Shown here: one piece after another, positions 15,209 to 21,531 of the stretch
Layout of the letters: each line of letters begins with the position of its first letter
How positions within the stretch are numbered: position 1 is the stretch's first letter
NCBI GenBank assembly: GCA_029934165.1
Contig: JAOZMU010000010.1
Coordinates: 1-21,531 of the forward strand
Length of the DNA: 21,531 bases
Origin: Bacteroidales bacterium
GTDB taxonomy: Bacteria > Bacteroidota > Bacteroidia > Bacteroidales > JAOZMU01
Reading direction: 5' to 3'
The notes under the pieces: model-generated
What the model saw: only the letters and a program-made list of their open reading frames with translations
Told to the model about the DNA's origin: nothing
The model's database searches: none
Program-made: the position numbers and the translations under genes

Positions 15209-16333
15209 ATGCAAGATTTCATTCCTGTAAACGAGCCTCTTTTGGCTGGCAACGAAAAAAAATATTTAAACGAATGTATTGATACTGGGTGGATTTCATC
15301 TGAAGGTGCGTTCGTGAAAAAATTTGAAAATCAGTTCGCAAAACGAGTCGGTCAAGAACACGGAATAGCCGTTTGCAATGGCTCGGTGGCGCTTGATGCT
15401 GCCATTGTCGCGCTCGGAATTGGTGAAGGCGACGAAGTCATAATGCCCGCTTTTACGATTATTTCTTGTGCAGCCGCCATAGTTCGTGCAGGTGCAAAGC
15501 CTGTTTTAGTTGATAGTCATCCTGTTACGTGGAATATGGACGTAAATCAAATTGAGTCTAAAATTACGCCCAAAACCAAAGCGATAATGGTTGTTCACAT
15601 CTACGGGCTTCCTGTGGATATGATTCCAGTAATGGACATTGCCAAAAAGCATGGTTTAAAGATAATTGAAGATGCAGCAGAAGCCCACGGACTGACCTAC
15701 AACGGCATTCCATGCGGAAATTTTGGCGACATTTCAATATTTAGTTTCTACCCAAATAAACACGTTACCACGGGCGAAGGCGGCATGATAATGACAAACG
15801 ACGACCAGCTTGCAGAGCGTTGTCGGTCGCTTCGTAATTTATGTTTTCAGCCACAGCAACGCTTTGTGCATGAGGAACTTGGCTGGAATTTCCGCATGAG
15901 TAATATTCAAGCAGCCGTTGGCGTTGCACAGTTAGAAAAGCTTGACGAATTTGTTGTCGCAAAGCGCAAAATGGGACGGAGATACACCGAGTTATTGTCT
16001 GAGGTTGATAACATTAGACTTCCTTTGCCAAAAACCGCATATGCCGAAAATATATACTGGGTTTATGGGATTGTTCTCGACCCAGAATTACCCTTCGATG
16101 CGAAACACGTCATGCAAAAACTTGGTGCAGAGAAGATTGGAACACGTCCGTTTTTCTGGCCAATGCACGAGCAGCCAGTTTTCAAGAAAATGGGACTTTT
16201 CGCAGGCGAAGAATACCCAGTAGCCTCAATGCTTGCACGGCGTGGATTTTATGTTCCAAGCGGATTGTCGCTTGATAATAAAAAGATTGAACATGTGGCA
16301 AGTAAAGTAAAAGAGGTAATTCAAAATAAATAG
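15209..16333 (+). CDS. DegT/DnrJ/EryC1/StrS aminotransferase, perosamine synthase-like
   Basis: The 374-residue PLP enzyme has the sugar-aminotransferase landmarks: the opening FIPVNEPLLAGNE, DTGWISSEG (25-33), CNGSVALDAA, IIEDAAEAHG (152-161, with PLP-ring Asp155) and Lys184 in YPNKHVTTGEGG, the internal aldimine lysine. The N-terminal pattern resembles GDP-perosamine synthases, which aminate GDP-4-keto-6-deoxymannose using glutamate. The dehydratase that would supply that substrate is not in the window. PseC-like UDP-sugar aminotransferases are the main alternative. The gene starts one base after the cupin stop and is followed after 5 bases by a GT4 gene. An N-acyltransferase for the new amino group may be the AAC(3)-like enzyme at 4747-5562. 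Confidence 0.88.
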   Translation: MQDFIPVNEPLLAGNEKKYLNECIDTGWISSEGAFVKKFENQFAKRVGQEHGIAVCNGSVALDAAIVALGIGEGDEVIMPAFTIISCAAAIVRAGAKPVLVDSHPVTWNMDVNQIESKITPKTKAIMVVHIYGLPVDMIPVMDIAKKHGLKIIEDAAEAHGLTYNGIPCGNFGDISIFSFYPNKHVTTGEGGMIMTNDDQLAERCRSLRNLCFQPQQRFVHEELGWNFRMSNIQAAVGVAQLEKLDEFVVAKRKMGRRYTELLSEVDNIRLPLPKTAYAENIYWVYGIVLDPELPFDAKHVMQKLGAEKIGTRPFFWPMHEQPVFKKMGLFAGEEYPVASMLARRGFYVPSGLSLDNKKIEHVASKVKEVIQNK

Positions 16334-16338
16334 TTTTA

Positions 16339-17607
16339 ATGAAAATAGGAATAGCTCTTGCAGGAATTTCGCCCGAAGAAGGCGGTGGATTTACTTTCGA
16401 AGGAAGTGTTTATAGTGCTATTGCTCAGTTGGAAACACAACATGAAATCTATATTTTTCATAAAGGAGAATTGCAATCTGAGCCAAATCCAAACTTCAAG
16501 TATATTCGTCTCGATGCCAATAAAAGTGTTTATACTCCACCTCCAATACATCGAAGGATTTTATCTAAATTACGCCGACTGTTTGTAAAATCTTTCGTTG
16601 GAAATGCTTTCTACAAGCACGATTCGGCAATGTACGACCACGAAAGAGAAATTCGCGAGTTGGATTATTATAGTTTTTATAAAAACCCATTAAATGCTAA
16701 GGTTAAGGAACTTGGAATCGAAATGGTTTGGTTTGTAACCAGTTCTTTTCAGCCCGTCGAAGCTCCGTATATTTATACTCTTTGGGATTTGGGACACCGA
16801 AACTTCCCGTTTTTGCCCGAATATAGTCATTCTGCACCAATGCCATGGGAAGCAAGAGAGCGACTTTGGCGAGGCATTTTGCCAAAAGCAACCTACATTG
16901 TTACAGGTGCGGAAGTCGGAAAAGCCGAAGTTTTAAAATATTATCATGTTCAAGAAAAACAAATTATAATAAATCCGTTTCCCACACCAAACTTTGCTCA
17001 AAAAACCGATTATCAAAACATTGATGTTTTTAAGAGCTTTGGCATAAAAAAGGAATATTTATATTTCCCAGCTCAGTTTTGGGCGCACAAAAATCATGTG
17101 GTTCTTTTGTATGCGATTAAGCAATTGAAAGAGAAAAATAATCTTGATTTTGATGTCGTATTTACAGGCTCAGACAAAGGAAACATGGCGCATGTAAAAT
17201 CTGTGGCAGAGAAATTGGGTGTCGAAAAAAATATTCATTTTTTAGGTTTTGTGTCTGTAGAAGAGATGGTTTCGCTTTATAAAAACGCATTCGCTCTTAC
17301 GTTTACAAGCATACTCGGACCAGACAATCTTCCGCCTTTGGAAGCAATGGCATTGGGTTGCCCCGTTATTTCATCGGAATATGCAGGTGCGCATGAACAG
17401 TTGAGAGATGCGGCATTATTTTTTGAGCCTACAAATGAAGAAGAGCTTGCAGAACAGGTTGTTAAACTAAAACAAAATCCTAAGTTACGTGAACAGCTCA
17501 TTGGAAAAGGAAAAAAACGAGCTTGTGAACACTCTGCTAATGATTATGTTGCGAGAATTATTGGAAAAATCGACGGGTTTGGAAAATATAGGAGAAATTG
17601 GAAATAA
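16339..17607 (+). CDS. GT4 family glycosyltransferase
   Basis: The 422-residue protein is a GT-B retaining glycosyltransferase. The C-terminal donor-binding half shows FPAQFWAHKNH (243-253), FTGSDKG, IHFLGFVS and GPDNLPPLEAMALGCPVISS (327-346), including the EX7E-like donor motif. The N-terminal acceptor half begins GISPEEGGGFTFEG. Such enzymes add mannose, glucose, rhamnose or perosamine-type sugars to lipid-linked glycans. The preceding perosamine-synthase-like gene, 5 bases upstream, suggests but does not prove a deoxyamino-sugar donor. Confidence 0.9.
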   Translation: MKIGIALAGISPEEGGGFTFEGSVYSAIAQLETQHEIYIFHKGELQSEPNPNFKYIRLDANKSVYTPPPIHRRILSKLRRLFVKSFVGNAFYKHDSAMYDHEREIRELDYYSFYKNPLNAKVKELGIEMVWFVTSSFQPVEAPYIYTLWDLGHRNFPFLPEYSHSAPMPWEARERLWRGILPKATYIVTGAEVGKAEVLKYYHVQEKQIIINPFPTPNFAQKTDYQNIDVFKSFGIKKEYLYFPAQFWAHKNHVVLLYAIKQLKEKNNLDFDVVFTGSDKGNMAHVKSVAEKLGVEKNIHFLGFVSVEEMVSLYKNAFALTFTSILGPDNLPPLEAMALGCPVISSEYAGAHEQLRDAALFFEPTNEEELAEQVVKLKQNPKLREQLIGKGKKRACEHSANDYVARIIGKIDGFGKYRRNWK

Positions 17608-17655
17608 AACTAAATATTTCGCTGTGTTGGAAACATCTACAAAATAAAATTAGAA

Positions 17656-18408
17656 ATGGAAAATTTTAACGTTTACGCTCAGTATTACAATTTGTTATAC
17701 AAAAACAAAAACTACAAAAAAGAAGTTGAGTACATTAACAAGTTAATTGAGACTTATTCTGACAAGAAAATAGCGAAAGTTTTAGACATTGGCTGTGGAA
17801 CAGGACTACATGATGAGCTTTTGGCAGAACAATACAAAGTTGTTGGTGTAGATTCGTCTGTTTCGATGATTGAATTTGCGCAAGAAAAAAGCTCCGAAAA
17901 TCTTTCATTTAAGGTTTGCGATGCACGGAGTTTTGATTTAAAAGAGAAGTTCGATGCTGTTGTTTCGCTGTTTCATGTTGCCAGTTACCAGAACACAAAT
18001 TCTGATGTTGAAAACTATTTTCAAACCGCAAATAAGCACCTTGAAAAAGGCGGAGTTTTTATCTTTGATTTTTGGTACGGACCAGCCGTACTGACTGACC
18101 CGCCAGTTGTTAGAGTCAAAAGGTTGGAAGACGAAAACGTTAAAATCTGTCGAATTGCAGAGCCTTGCATCCATCCAAATAAAAACATTGTAGATGTTAA
18201 TTATGAGATAATTACAGAACAAAAAAATAGTTCGGAAGTATCAAAAATAAACGAAACACATAGCATGAGATATTTTTTTATGCCTGAATTAGAAATGGGT
18301 TTAAATAAATGTGGTTTTGAGCTAATTTCTTATAAAGAGTGGTTAAATTTTGAAAAAACACCAGATTTAAACAGTTGGAATGTAGTTGTTGTAGCTAAAA
18401 AGAAGTAA
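17656..18408 (+). CDS. Class I SAM-dependent methyltransferase
   Basis: The 250-residue protein has a canonical SAM-binding motif I (VLDIGCGTG, 42-50), motif II acidic Asp66 (VVGVDSS), a DARSFDL segment for motif III and a FDAVVSLFHV motif IV region. It belongs to the Methyltransf_25/11-type superfamily. In this locus it most likely methylates a sugar hydroxyl or amino group, or a carboxylate. No finer assignment is supported. It lies 48 bases after the GT4 gene. Confidence 0.88.
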   Translation: MENFNVYAQYYNLLYKNKNYKKEVEYINKLIETYSDKKIAKVLDIGCGTGLHDELLAEQYKVVGVDSSVSMIEFAQEKSSENLSFKVCDARSFDLKEKFDAVVSLFHVASYQNTNSDVENYFQTANKHLEKGGVFIFDFWYGPAVLTDPPVVRVKRLEDENVKICRIAEPCIHPNKNIVDVNYEIITEQKNSSEVSKINETHSMRYFFMPELEMGLNKCGFELISYKEWLNFEKTPDLNSWNVVVVAKKK

Positions 18409-18523
18409 GGTCTAAACCAAATTATTATTTGAGCTTAACCATACAATATTCTAATAACCAACCTCATAATTATATTGATATACAATTAATTTTGTTTAGG
18501 AGCTTAATAAAAAATAAATCAAA

Positions 18524-19516
18524 ATGATTCCTGAATATAAATACCAAGTAAAAGATTATTCGATTGTTACACCAGCATTTAAGAGGTTAATTGTTAGTCC
18601 TTTAATGCGATTTATGCCTTGGAGCGTGCCGGCAAACATAATTACGGTTGTCTCAAATATTTTTATGTATTTGGCTCTGGCGTTGTCGTTTTTTTGGCAG
18701 CCCGAGTCCAGAATTAACTTTCTCATCATTCCGTTTTTAGTTATTGCTTATGCCATTGGCGACCATTTCGACGGAATGCAAGCCAAGCGCACCAAAACAA
18801 GTTCGGCTCTTGGCGAATTTTTCGACCACAACCTCGACGTTTACAACAATGGCAGTTTGCTAATGACAGTTTTTAATCTTTTTGGCATTATAAACCCTTG
18901 GTTATTAGCGTTTTATTTTGGCATCGGATACATTGCACACGCAACAGTTTTTCAGGAACAGGCAGACACTGGCTGGCTAATTTTCGAGAAATTTGGCTCG
19001 TTAGAAACCGTGTTTTTGCTTTGTGCAGTCATGGCTATCGGCTTTTGGAGCAGTGCTTTCGAGTTTATTACAATGCCTGTTTATGAAAATTACACATTGC
19101 TCGAAATCGTTTTCGTTTTTTCGTCGATAGGCGCAATTGGTACAGTCGCACAAACAATAGCGAGAGCAAAATTAAAATCGTGGCAACTCTATGTTTTTTG
19201 GTTAGCTCTTGGAGTAGTGTCTTTGTTATCTGCTGTTATTTACCATTCGGCACTTGAAGTTTTTATTCTAATAACTTTATATAGTGGTCTTTATATAAGC
19301 AACTTACAAAAAGGACATCTTGTCGATAAAAAGAAACGTGCGCCAGACTTTGTTGTCCCTGTCTTACTTGTTTTTGCGTATTTTCTACCAACGCAATCTC
19401 GCCAATTAGTTTTATACGCCATTTATTTTTACCTTTCGGCTTATGTTGGATACATAATCGTATCTTCTATCTACAAACTCAGAGAATTTTGGGTTTGGAA
19501 AAACCACAGAAGTTAA
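18524..19516 (+). CDS. Membrane CDP-alcohol phosphotransferase, choline/ethanolamine phosphotransferase-like
   Basis: The 330-residue protein has multiple hydrophobic segments and one complete CDP-alcohol phosphotransferase motif: Asp80-x2-Asp83-Gly84-x2-Ala87-Lys-Arg ... Gly97-x3-Asp101-x3-Asp105. The stretch DGMQAKRTKTSSALGEFFDH resembles the eukaryotic choline/ethanolamine phosphotransferase version (DGKQARRTxxSSPLGELFDH) more than bacterial PgsA or PssA. Such enzymes transfer a phospho-alcohol head group from a CDP-alcohol at the membrane. In a glycan locus it could add phosphoethanolamine, phosphocholine or a related group to a lipid or lipid-linked sugar. The 115-base gap upstream and 157-base gap downstream suggest it may have its own promoter. 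No cytidylyltransferase for a CDP-alcohol is seen nearby. Confidence 0.87.
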   Translation: MIPEYKYQVKDYSIVTPAFKRLIVSPLMRFMPWSVPANIITVVSNIFMYLALALSFFWQPESRINFLIIPFLVIAYAIGDHFDGMQAKRTKTSSALGEFFDHNLDVYNNGSLLMTVFNLFGIINPWLLAFYFGIGYIAHATVFQEQADTGWLIFEKFGSLETVFLLCAVMAIGFWSSAFEFITMPVYENYTLLEIVFVFSSIGAIGTVAQTIARAKLKSWQLYVFWLALGVVSLLSAVIYHSALEVFILITLYSGLYISNLQKGHLVDKKKRAPDFVVPVLLVFAYFLPTQSRQLVLYAIYFYLSAYVGYIIVSSIYKLREFWVWKNHRS

Positions 19517-19576
19517 ATGAGGGTAAGAAAATTGAGTTCTGGTGCGAATTTATTAGAAAAAAATTGCAGGATGCAT

Positions 19577-19658
19577 TAGTGATTATATAAAACAAAAGTT
19601 TAGCCGATTTATGCAGACTGAAGCTCCTCATTACAAAAATTGTTTTATATAATCTCTA
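19577..19658. repeat. Long perfect inverted repeat (hairpin) upstream of the acyltransferase
   Basis: GATTATATAAAACAA at 19581-19595 is the exact reverse complement of TTGTTTTATATAATC at 19640-19654. With one mismatch at 19580/19655, pairing extends to 19577/19658. The 44-base loop has no reading frame of note. The arms lie just before the acyltransferase start (19674). It could be a transcription attenuator, a bidirectional terminator after the CDP-alcohol transferase, an invertible-segment boundary or a tiny mobile element. No flanking target duplication was found, so the mobile option is weak. Confidence 0.75.
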
Positions 19659-19673
19659 TTATAAAGTATAAAA

Positions 19674-20792
19674 ATGGAAAAAACGGCAATAAGACAAAAT
19701 AAGACAAAAAAAAAAATGTATTTTCCTGAATTGGACGGATTACGCTTTTTTGCATTTCTTTTAGTTTTTGTTCATCATTATAGTTCATATGCAAACATTC
19801 CTTTATCTGTCTTTGCAGAGTTTGGATGGGTTGGTGTGGACTTATTTTTTGTATTATCTGCTTTTTTGTTTACAAAACTATTAATTGCAGAGTTTAACAA
19901 AACAGGAGGAATAAGCTTCATGAAATTTTACATGCGGCGAATTTTTAGGATTTGGCCAATCTATTTTTTATTTATTGCGTTTTCAATTGCTTGTTACATT
20001 TACAAATACGATGTTCTTGATGAACATCTAAAACTCAGAATTATCGGATTGTTTACATTTTCGGACAATATATTTACAGCTATTTACGGACTCAATAAAA
20101 TGCCTTACATTGCGCATTTATGGACGATTACGTACGAAGAACAATTCTATATTTTCATTCCACTTTTAATATTAATACTGATTCGGTCATCAAGACGAAA
20201 ACAAATAATTATTCTGATTTCATTTATGGTGTTATTTAATTTAACACGGCTTTACATGATTATTACAGAAGTTCCTCATCCCGCAATTTGGGTACTTCCT
20301 GTAACACATTTCGAGTCAATAGTTTTAGGACTTGTATTAGGATTTGGTGGATTTGACTCTATGCGCAAAAAACTGAATCCGTTGCTAATTGGCTTATTTG
20401 GTGTTTTGTGTTTTATTTTGCTGTGTGCTTTGCCAAATGTTCACGATATTACTCATTGGTTGACTTTGAGTTATGCTTTAGTTGGTTTTTCAACTTTATT
20501 CGTCTTGATAGCTGTTTCTGACAGTCCATTATTGAAAAAGTTTTTTTCTATTAAATTATTTGTTTTTTTAGGAAAAAGATCATACGGTTTATATTTATAT
20601 CATCTATTAGGAAATAGAGTTGCAGTGTTTATTATTGATAATTTTCCTTTTTTACCATCTAATAAATTAGCTTCATTTTTTTATTCTCTTACTTTTACAA
20701 TCGTAGTGTCTGTTATTTCATATAAATTAATTGAAACCCCATTCTTAAAGTTGAAGAAAAAATTTGAAGTTGTTTCATCAAGACCTATTTAG
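19674..20792 (+). CDS. Acyltransferase family 3 (OafA-like) membrane O-acyltransferase
   Basis: The 372-residue integral membrane protein has about ten hydrophobic segments. The AT3 hallmark is present: LDGLRFFAF with Arg24, then x10, then His35 in VFVHHYSS. GWVGVDLFFVLSAF follows (Ser-Ala in place of the usual Ser-Gly), with RRIFRIWPIYF and HLWTITYEEQFY further on. These enzymes O-acylate, usually O-acetylate, sugars on the periplasmic side. It is the last glycan-related gene in the window. Its upstream region holds a long inverted repeat (19577-19658), which may affect its expression. Confidence 0.9.
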   Translation: MEKTAIRQNKTKKKMYFPELDGLRFFAFLLVFVHHYSSYANIPLSVFAEFGWVGVDLFFVLSAFLFTKLLIAEFNKTGGISFMKFYMRRIFRIWPIYFLFIAFSIACYIYKYDVLDEHLKLRIIGLFTFSDNIFTAIYGLNKMPYIAHLWTITYEEQFYIFIPLLILILIRSSRRKQIIILISFMVLFNLTRLYMIITEVPHPAIWVLPVTHFESIVLGLVLGFGGFDSMRKKLNPLLIGLFGVLCFILLCALPNVHDITHWLTLSYALVGFSTLFVLIAVSDSPLLKKFFSIKLFVFLGKRSYGLYLYHLLGNRVAVFIIDNFPFLPSNKLASFFYSLTFTIVVSVISYKLIETPFLKLKKKFEVVSSRPI

Positions 20793-20851
20793 TGTCTTAA
20801 ACAAAATTATAAATATTCAATAATAGCGTGCTAATAAGCCACTAAACAAAA

Positions 20852-20859
20852 TTAATTGT
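20852..20859. repeat. Target site duplication, left copy
   Basis: TTAATTGT directly abuts the left end of the 169-bp element and recurs at 21029-21036 directly abutting the right end. Confidence 0.82.
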
Positions 20860-21028
20860 GGCATCTTTCAAGCATGAAAGACAAATTCGAATAACATGTT
20901 GATATTATGCAATATACGAAACATGATATAGTTGACACTTTTTCAGCACAAACACTGTATTCGTCTGGTTATTTATACTTTACGTTGTGTTTTTTAGAAT
21001 AAAAGTGTCGACTATCCTGAAAGATGCC
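20860..21028. mobile_element. 169-bp non-autonomous mobile element (MITE-like)
   Basis: GGCATCTTTCA at 20860-20870 and its exact reverse complement TGAAAGATGCC at 21018-21028 form 11-bp terminal inverted repeats. They are flanked on both sides by TTAATTGT (20852-20859 and 21029-21036), a perfect 8-bp target duplication. Inside, TAGTTGACACTTTT (20929-20942) pairs with AAAAGTGTCGACTA (21001-21014) with one mismatch, and the left end folds as a small hairpin (20864-20870/20875-20881). No coding potential was seen. GG-starting ends with 8-bp duplications occur in IS families such as ISL3 and IS1595, so a related full-length element probably supplies the transposase; the family is not certain. Confidence 0.82.
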
Positions 21029-21036
21029 TTAATTGT
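21029..21036. repeat. Target site duplication, right copy
   Basis: TTAATTGT directly abuts the right end of the 169-bp element; it is identical to the copy at 20852-20859. Confidence 0.82.
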
Positions 21037-21135
21037 ATATTGATATTAATTATGACAGTTGGTTATTAGAACATTACAGGACTAAATTAAAATTAATAAT
21101 AGCTCTTAGACCTTAAATATCGAAAGAATGAAATA

Positions 21136-21531
21136 ATGACTCAAGCCGAATTACATCAAAAGTTACAAGAGTTAATCGCATCAAAAGAAAGTGAATGTGT
21201 TGAATTAAGGGCAAAAAATTTAACGACCCCAAAAAAGTTCCTGATAAGATTGGAAAATATGTTTCGGCACTTAGCAACGAGGCAAATTTATTAGGGAACG
21301 ATTTTGCATGGTTAATTTTAGGAGTACATGATAAAACTCTTGAAATTGAAGGAACTGAATACCGTACGGATAAAGCAAAATTGCTTGATTTAAAGAAAAG
21401 TGTAGGTGTCGATACAACAAATCGACATTCTTTTGTTGAGATATACGAATTGTTTGTAGAAATTGACAATGAAAATAAGGGCATGTTTCATATAGCAAAA
21501 AAAAACTTGACACTTTTTCACAAAAAAAGCA
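21136..21531 (+). pseudogene. AlbA_2/Schlafen-type ATP-binding protein, frameshifted and partial
   Basis: From ATG 21136 the frame reads MTQAELHQKLQELIASKES then ECVELRAKN and soon shifts. From 21219 the -1 frame continues FNDPKKVPDKIGKYVSALS, then NEANLLGNDFAWLILGVHDK, to the window end without a stop. KYVSALSNEAN, AWLILGVHDKT, a YRTDKAKLL stretch and the RHSFVEIYELFVEI region are typical of the AlbA_2 (divergent AAA-4/Schlafen) domain, a nucleic-acid/ATP-binding module found in putative regulators and defence genes. A base lost in the A run at 21213-21218 explains the shift. After about 21480 the sequence may belong to an insertion element, so the gene is probably dead; a sequencing error is the alternative. 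It lies outside the glycan operon. Confidence 0.7.
21480..21531. mobile_element. Possible end of an insertion element related to the 169-bp MITE
   Basis: GGCATGTTTCA at 21480-21490 matches the MITE terminal repeat GGCATCTTTCA at 10 of 11 bases. It is followed 16 bases later by TTGACACTTTTTCA (21507-21520), which is identical to the MITE-internal motif at 20932-20945. The order of terminal and subterminal motifs is the same. It coincides with the point where the AlbA_2-like protein stops looking like its family. The element would extend beyond the window, so its other end and its target duplication cannot be checked. Confidence 0.4.

Noticed and set aside
14851..15252. 133-codon open frame on the - strand
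   Set aside because: Antisense to the cupin gene and the start of the DegT aminotransferase, both with clear motifs; it is a codon-bias shadow.
15942..16223. 93-codon + strand frame within the aminotransferase
   Set aside because: Out-of-frame overlap with a well-supported DegT enzyme; no independent motif.
21113..21484. 123-codon open frame on the - strand at the window end
   Set aside because: The + strand reads as an AlbA_2 domain once a one-base shift is allowed; the - strand translation has no family features.
1..21531. CRISPR arrays, tRNA or rRNA genes
   Set aside because: No regularly spaced repeats, cloverleaf-like segments or rRNA-like conserved stretches were seen on either strand.

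Overview
The window reads as a surface-glycan (O-antigen or capsule type) biosynthesis locus from an AT-rich Gram-negative bacterium, most likely a member of the Bacteroidota. This rests on gene content, protein style, the lack of Shine-Dalgarno sites, and an O-antigen-type ABC export ATPase. Every credible gene is on the + strand, with tight spacing or ATGA/TAATG overlaps, so most of the window probably forms one or a few long transcripts.

Region 1 (1-9305) is a nonulosonic (sialic-acid-like, pseudaminic-type) acid module. In order it holds an aldo/keto reductase, an SpsF-type cytidylyltransferase, a class III (glutamate-1-semialdehyde-type) aminotransferase, an inserted acyl cassette, a PseG-GNAT fusion and a PseI-type synthase. 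The inserted cassette (about 3453-6839) encodes an acyl carrier protein, a KAS III-like ketoacyl synthase, an AAC(3)-family N-acyltransferase and an M28-like metallo-aminopeptidase-like protein. It lies between an 84-bp orphan copy of the start of pseG (3369-3452) and the intact pseG. It could strip an existing N-acyl group from an amino sugar and replace it with a purpose-made acyl chain; this is inference.

Region 2 (9390-14716) holds a Wzt-like ABC ATPase with a C-terminal glycan-binding domain, a GT-B-like glycosyltransferase, a frameshifted methyltransferase, a family 2-type glycosyltransferase and an FkbM methyltransferase. Before the family 2 gene lies the 3' stub of a second GT-B-like gene (12768-12908). 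This is a second scar suggesting that a central gene block was replaced by recombination.

Region 3 (14779-20792) holds a cupin, a DegT/perosamine-synthase-like aminotransferase, a GT4 glycosyltransferase, a SAM methyltransferase, a membrane CDP-alcohol phosphotransferase with a motif like eukaryotic choline/ethanolamine phosphotransferases, and an AT3-family membrane O-acyltransferase. These would make and decorate the rest of the repeat unit.

Region 4 (20793-21531) leaves the glycan locus. It contains a 169-bp non-coding mobile element (11-bp terminal inverted repeats, 8-bp target duplication). After it comes a frameshifted AlbA_2/Schlafen-like gene, possibly cut at 21480 by the end of a related insertion element that runs off the window.

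The flippase or ABC permease partner (Wzm), the PseB/PseC-type enzymes and the nucleotide-sugar dehydratases are not in the window. No tRNA, rRNA or CRISPR array was seen.
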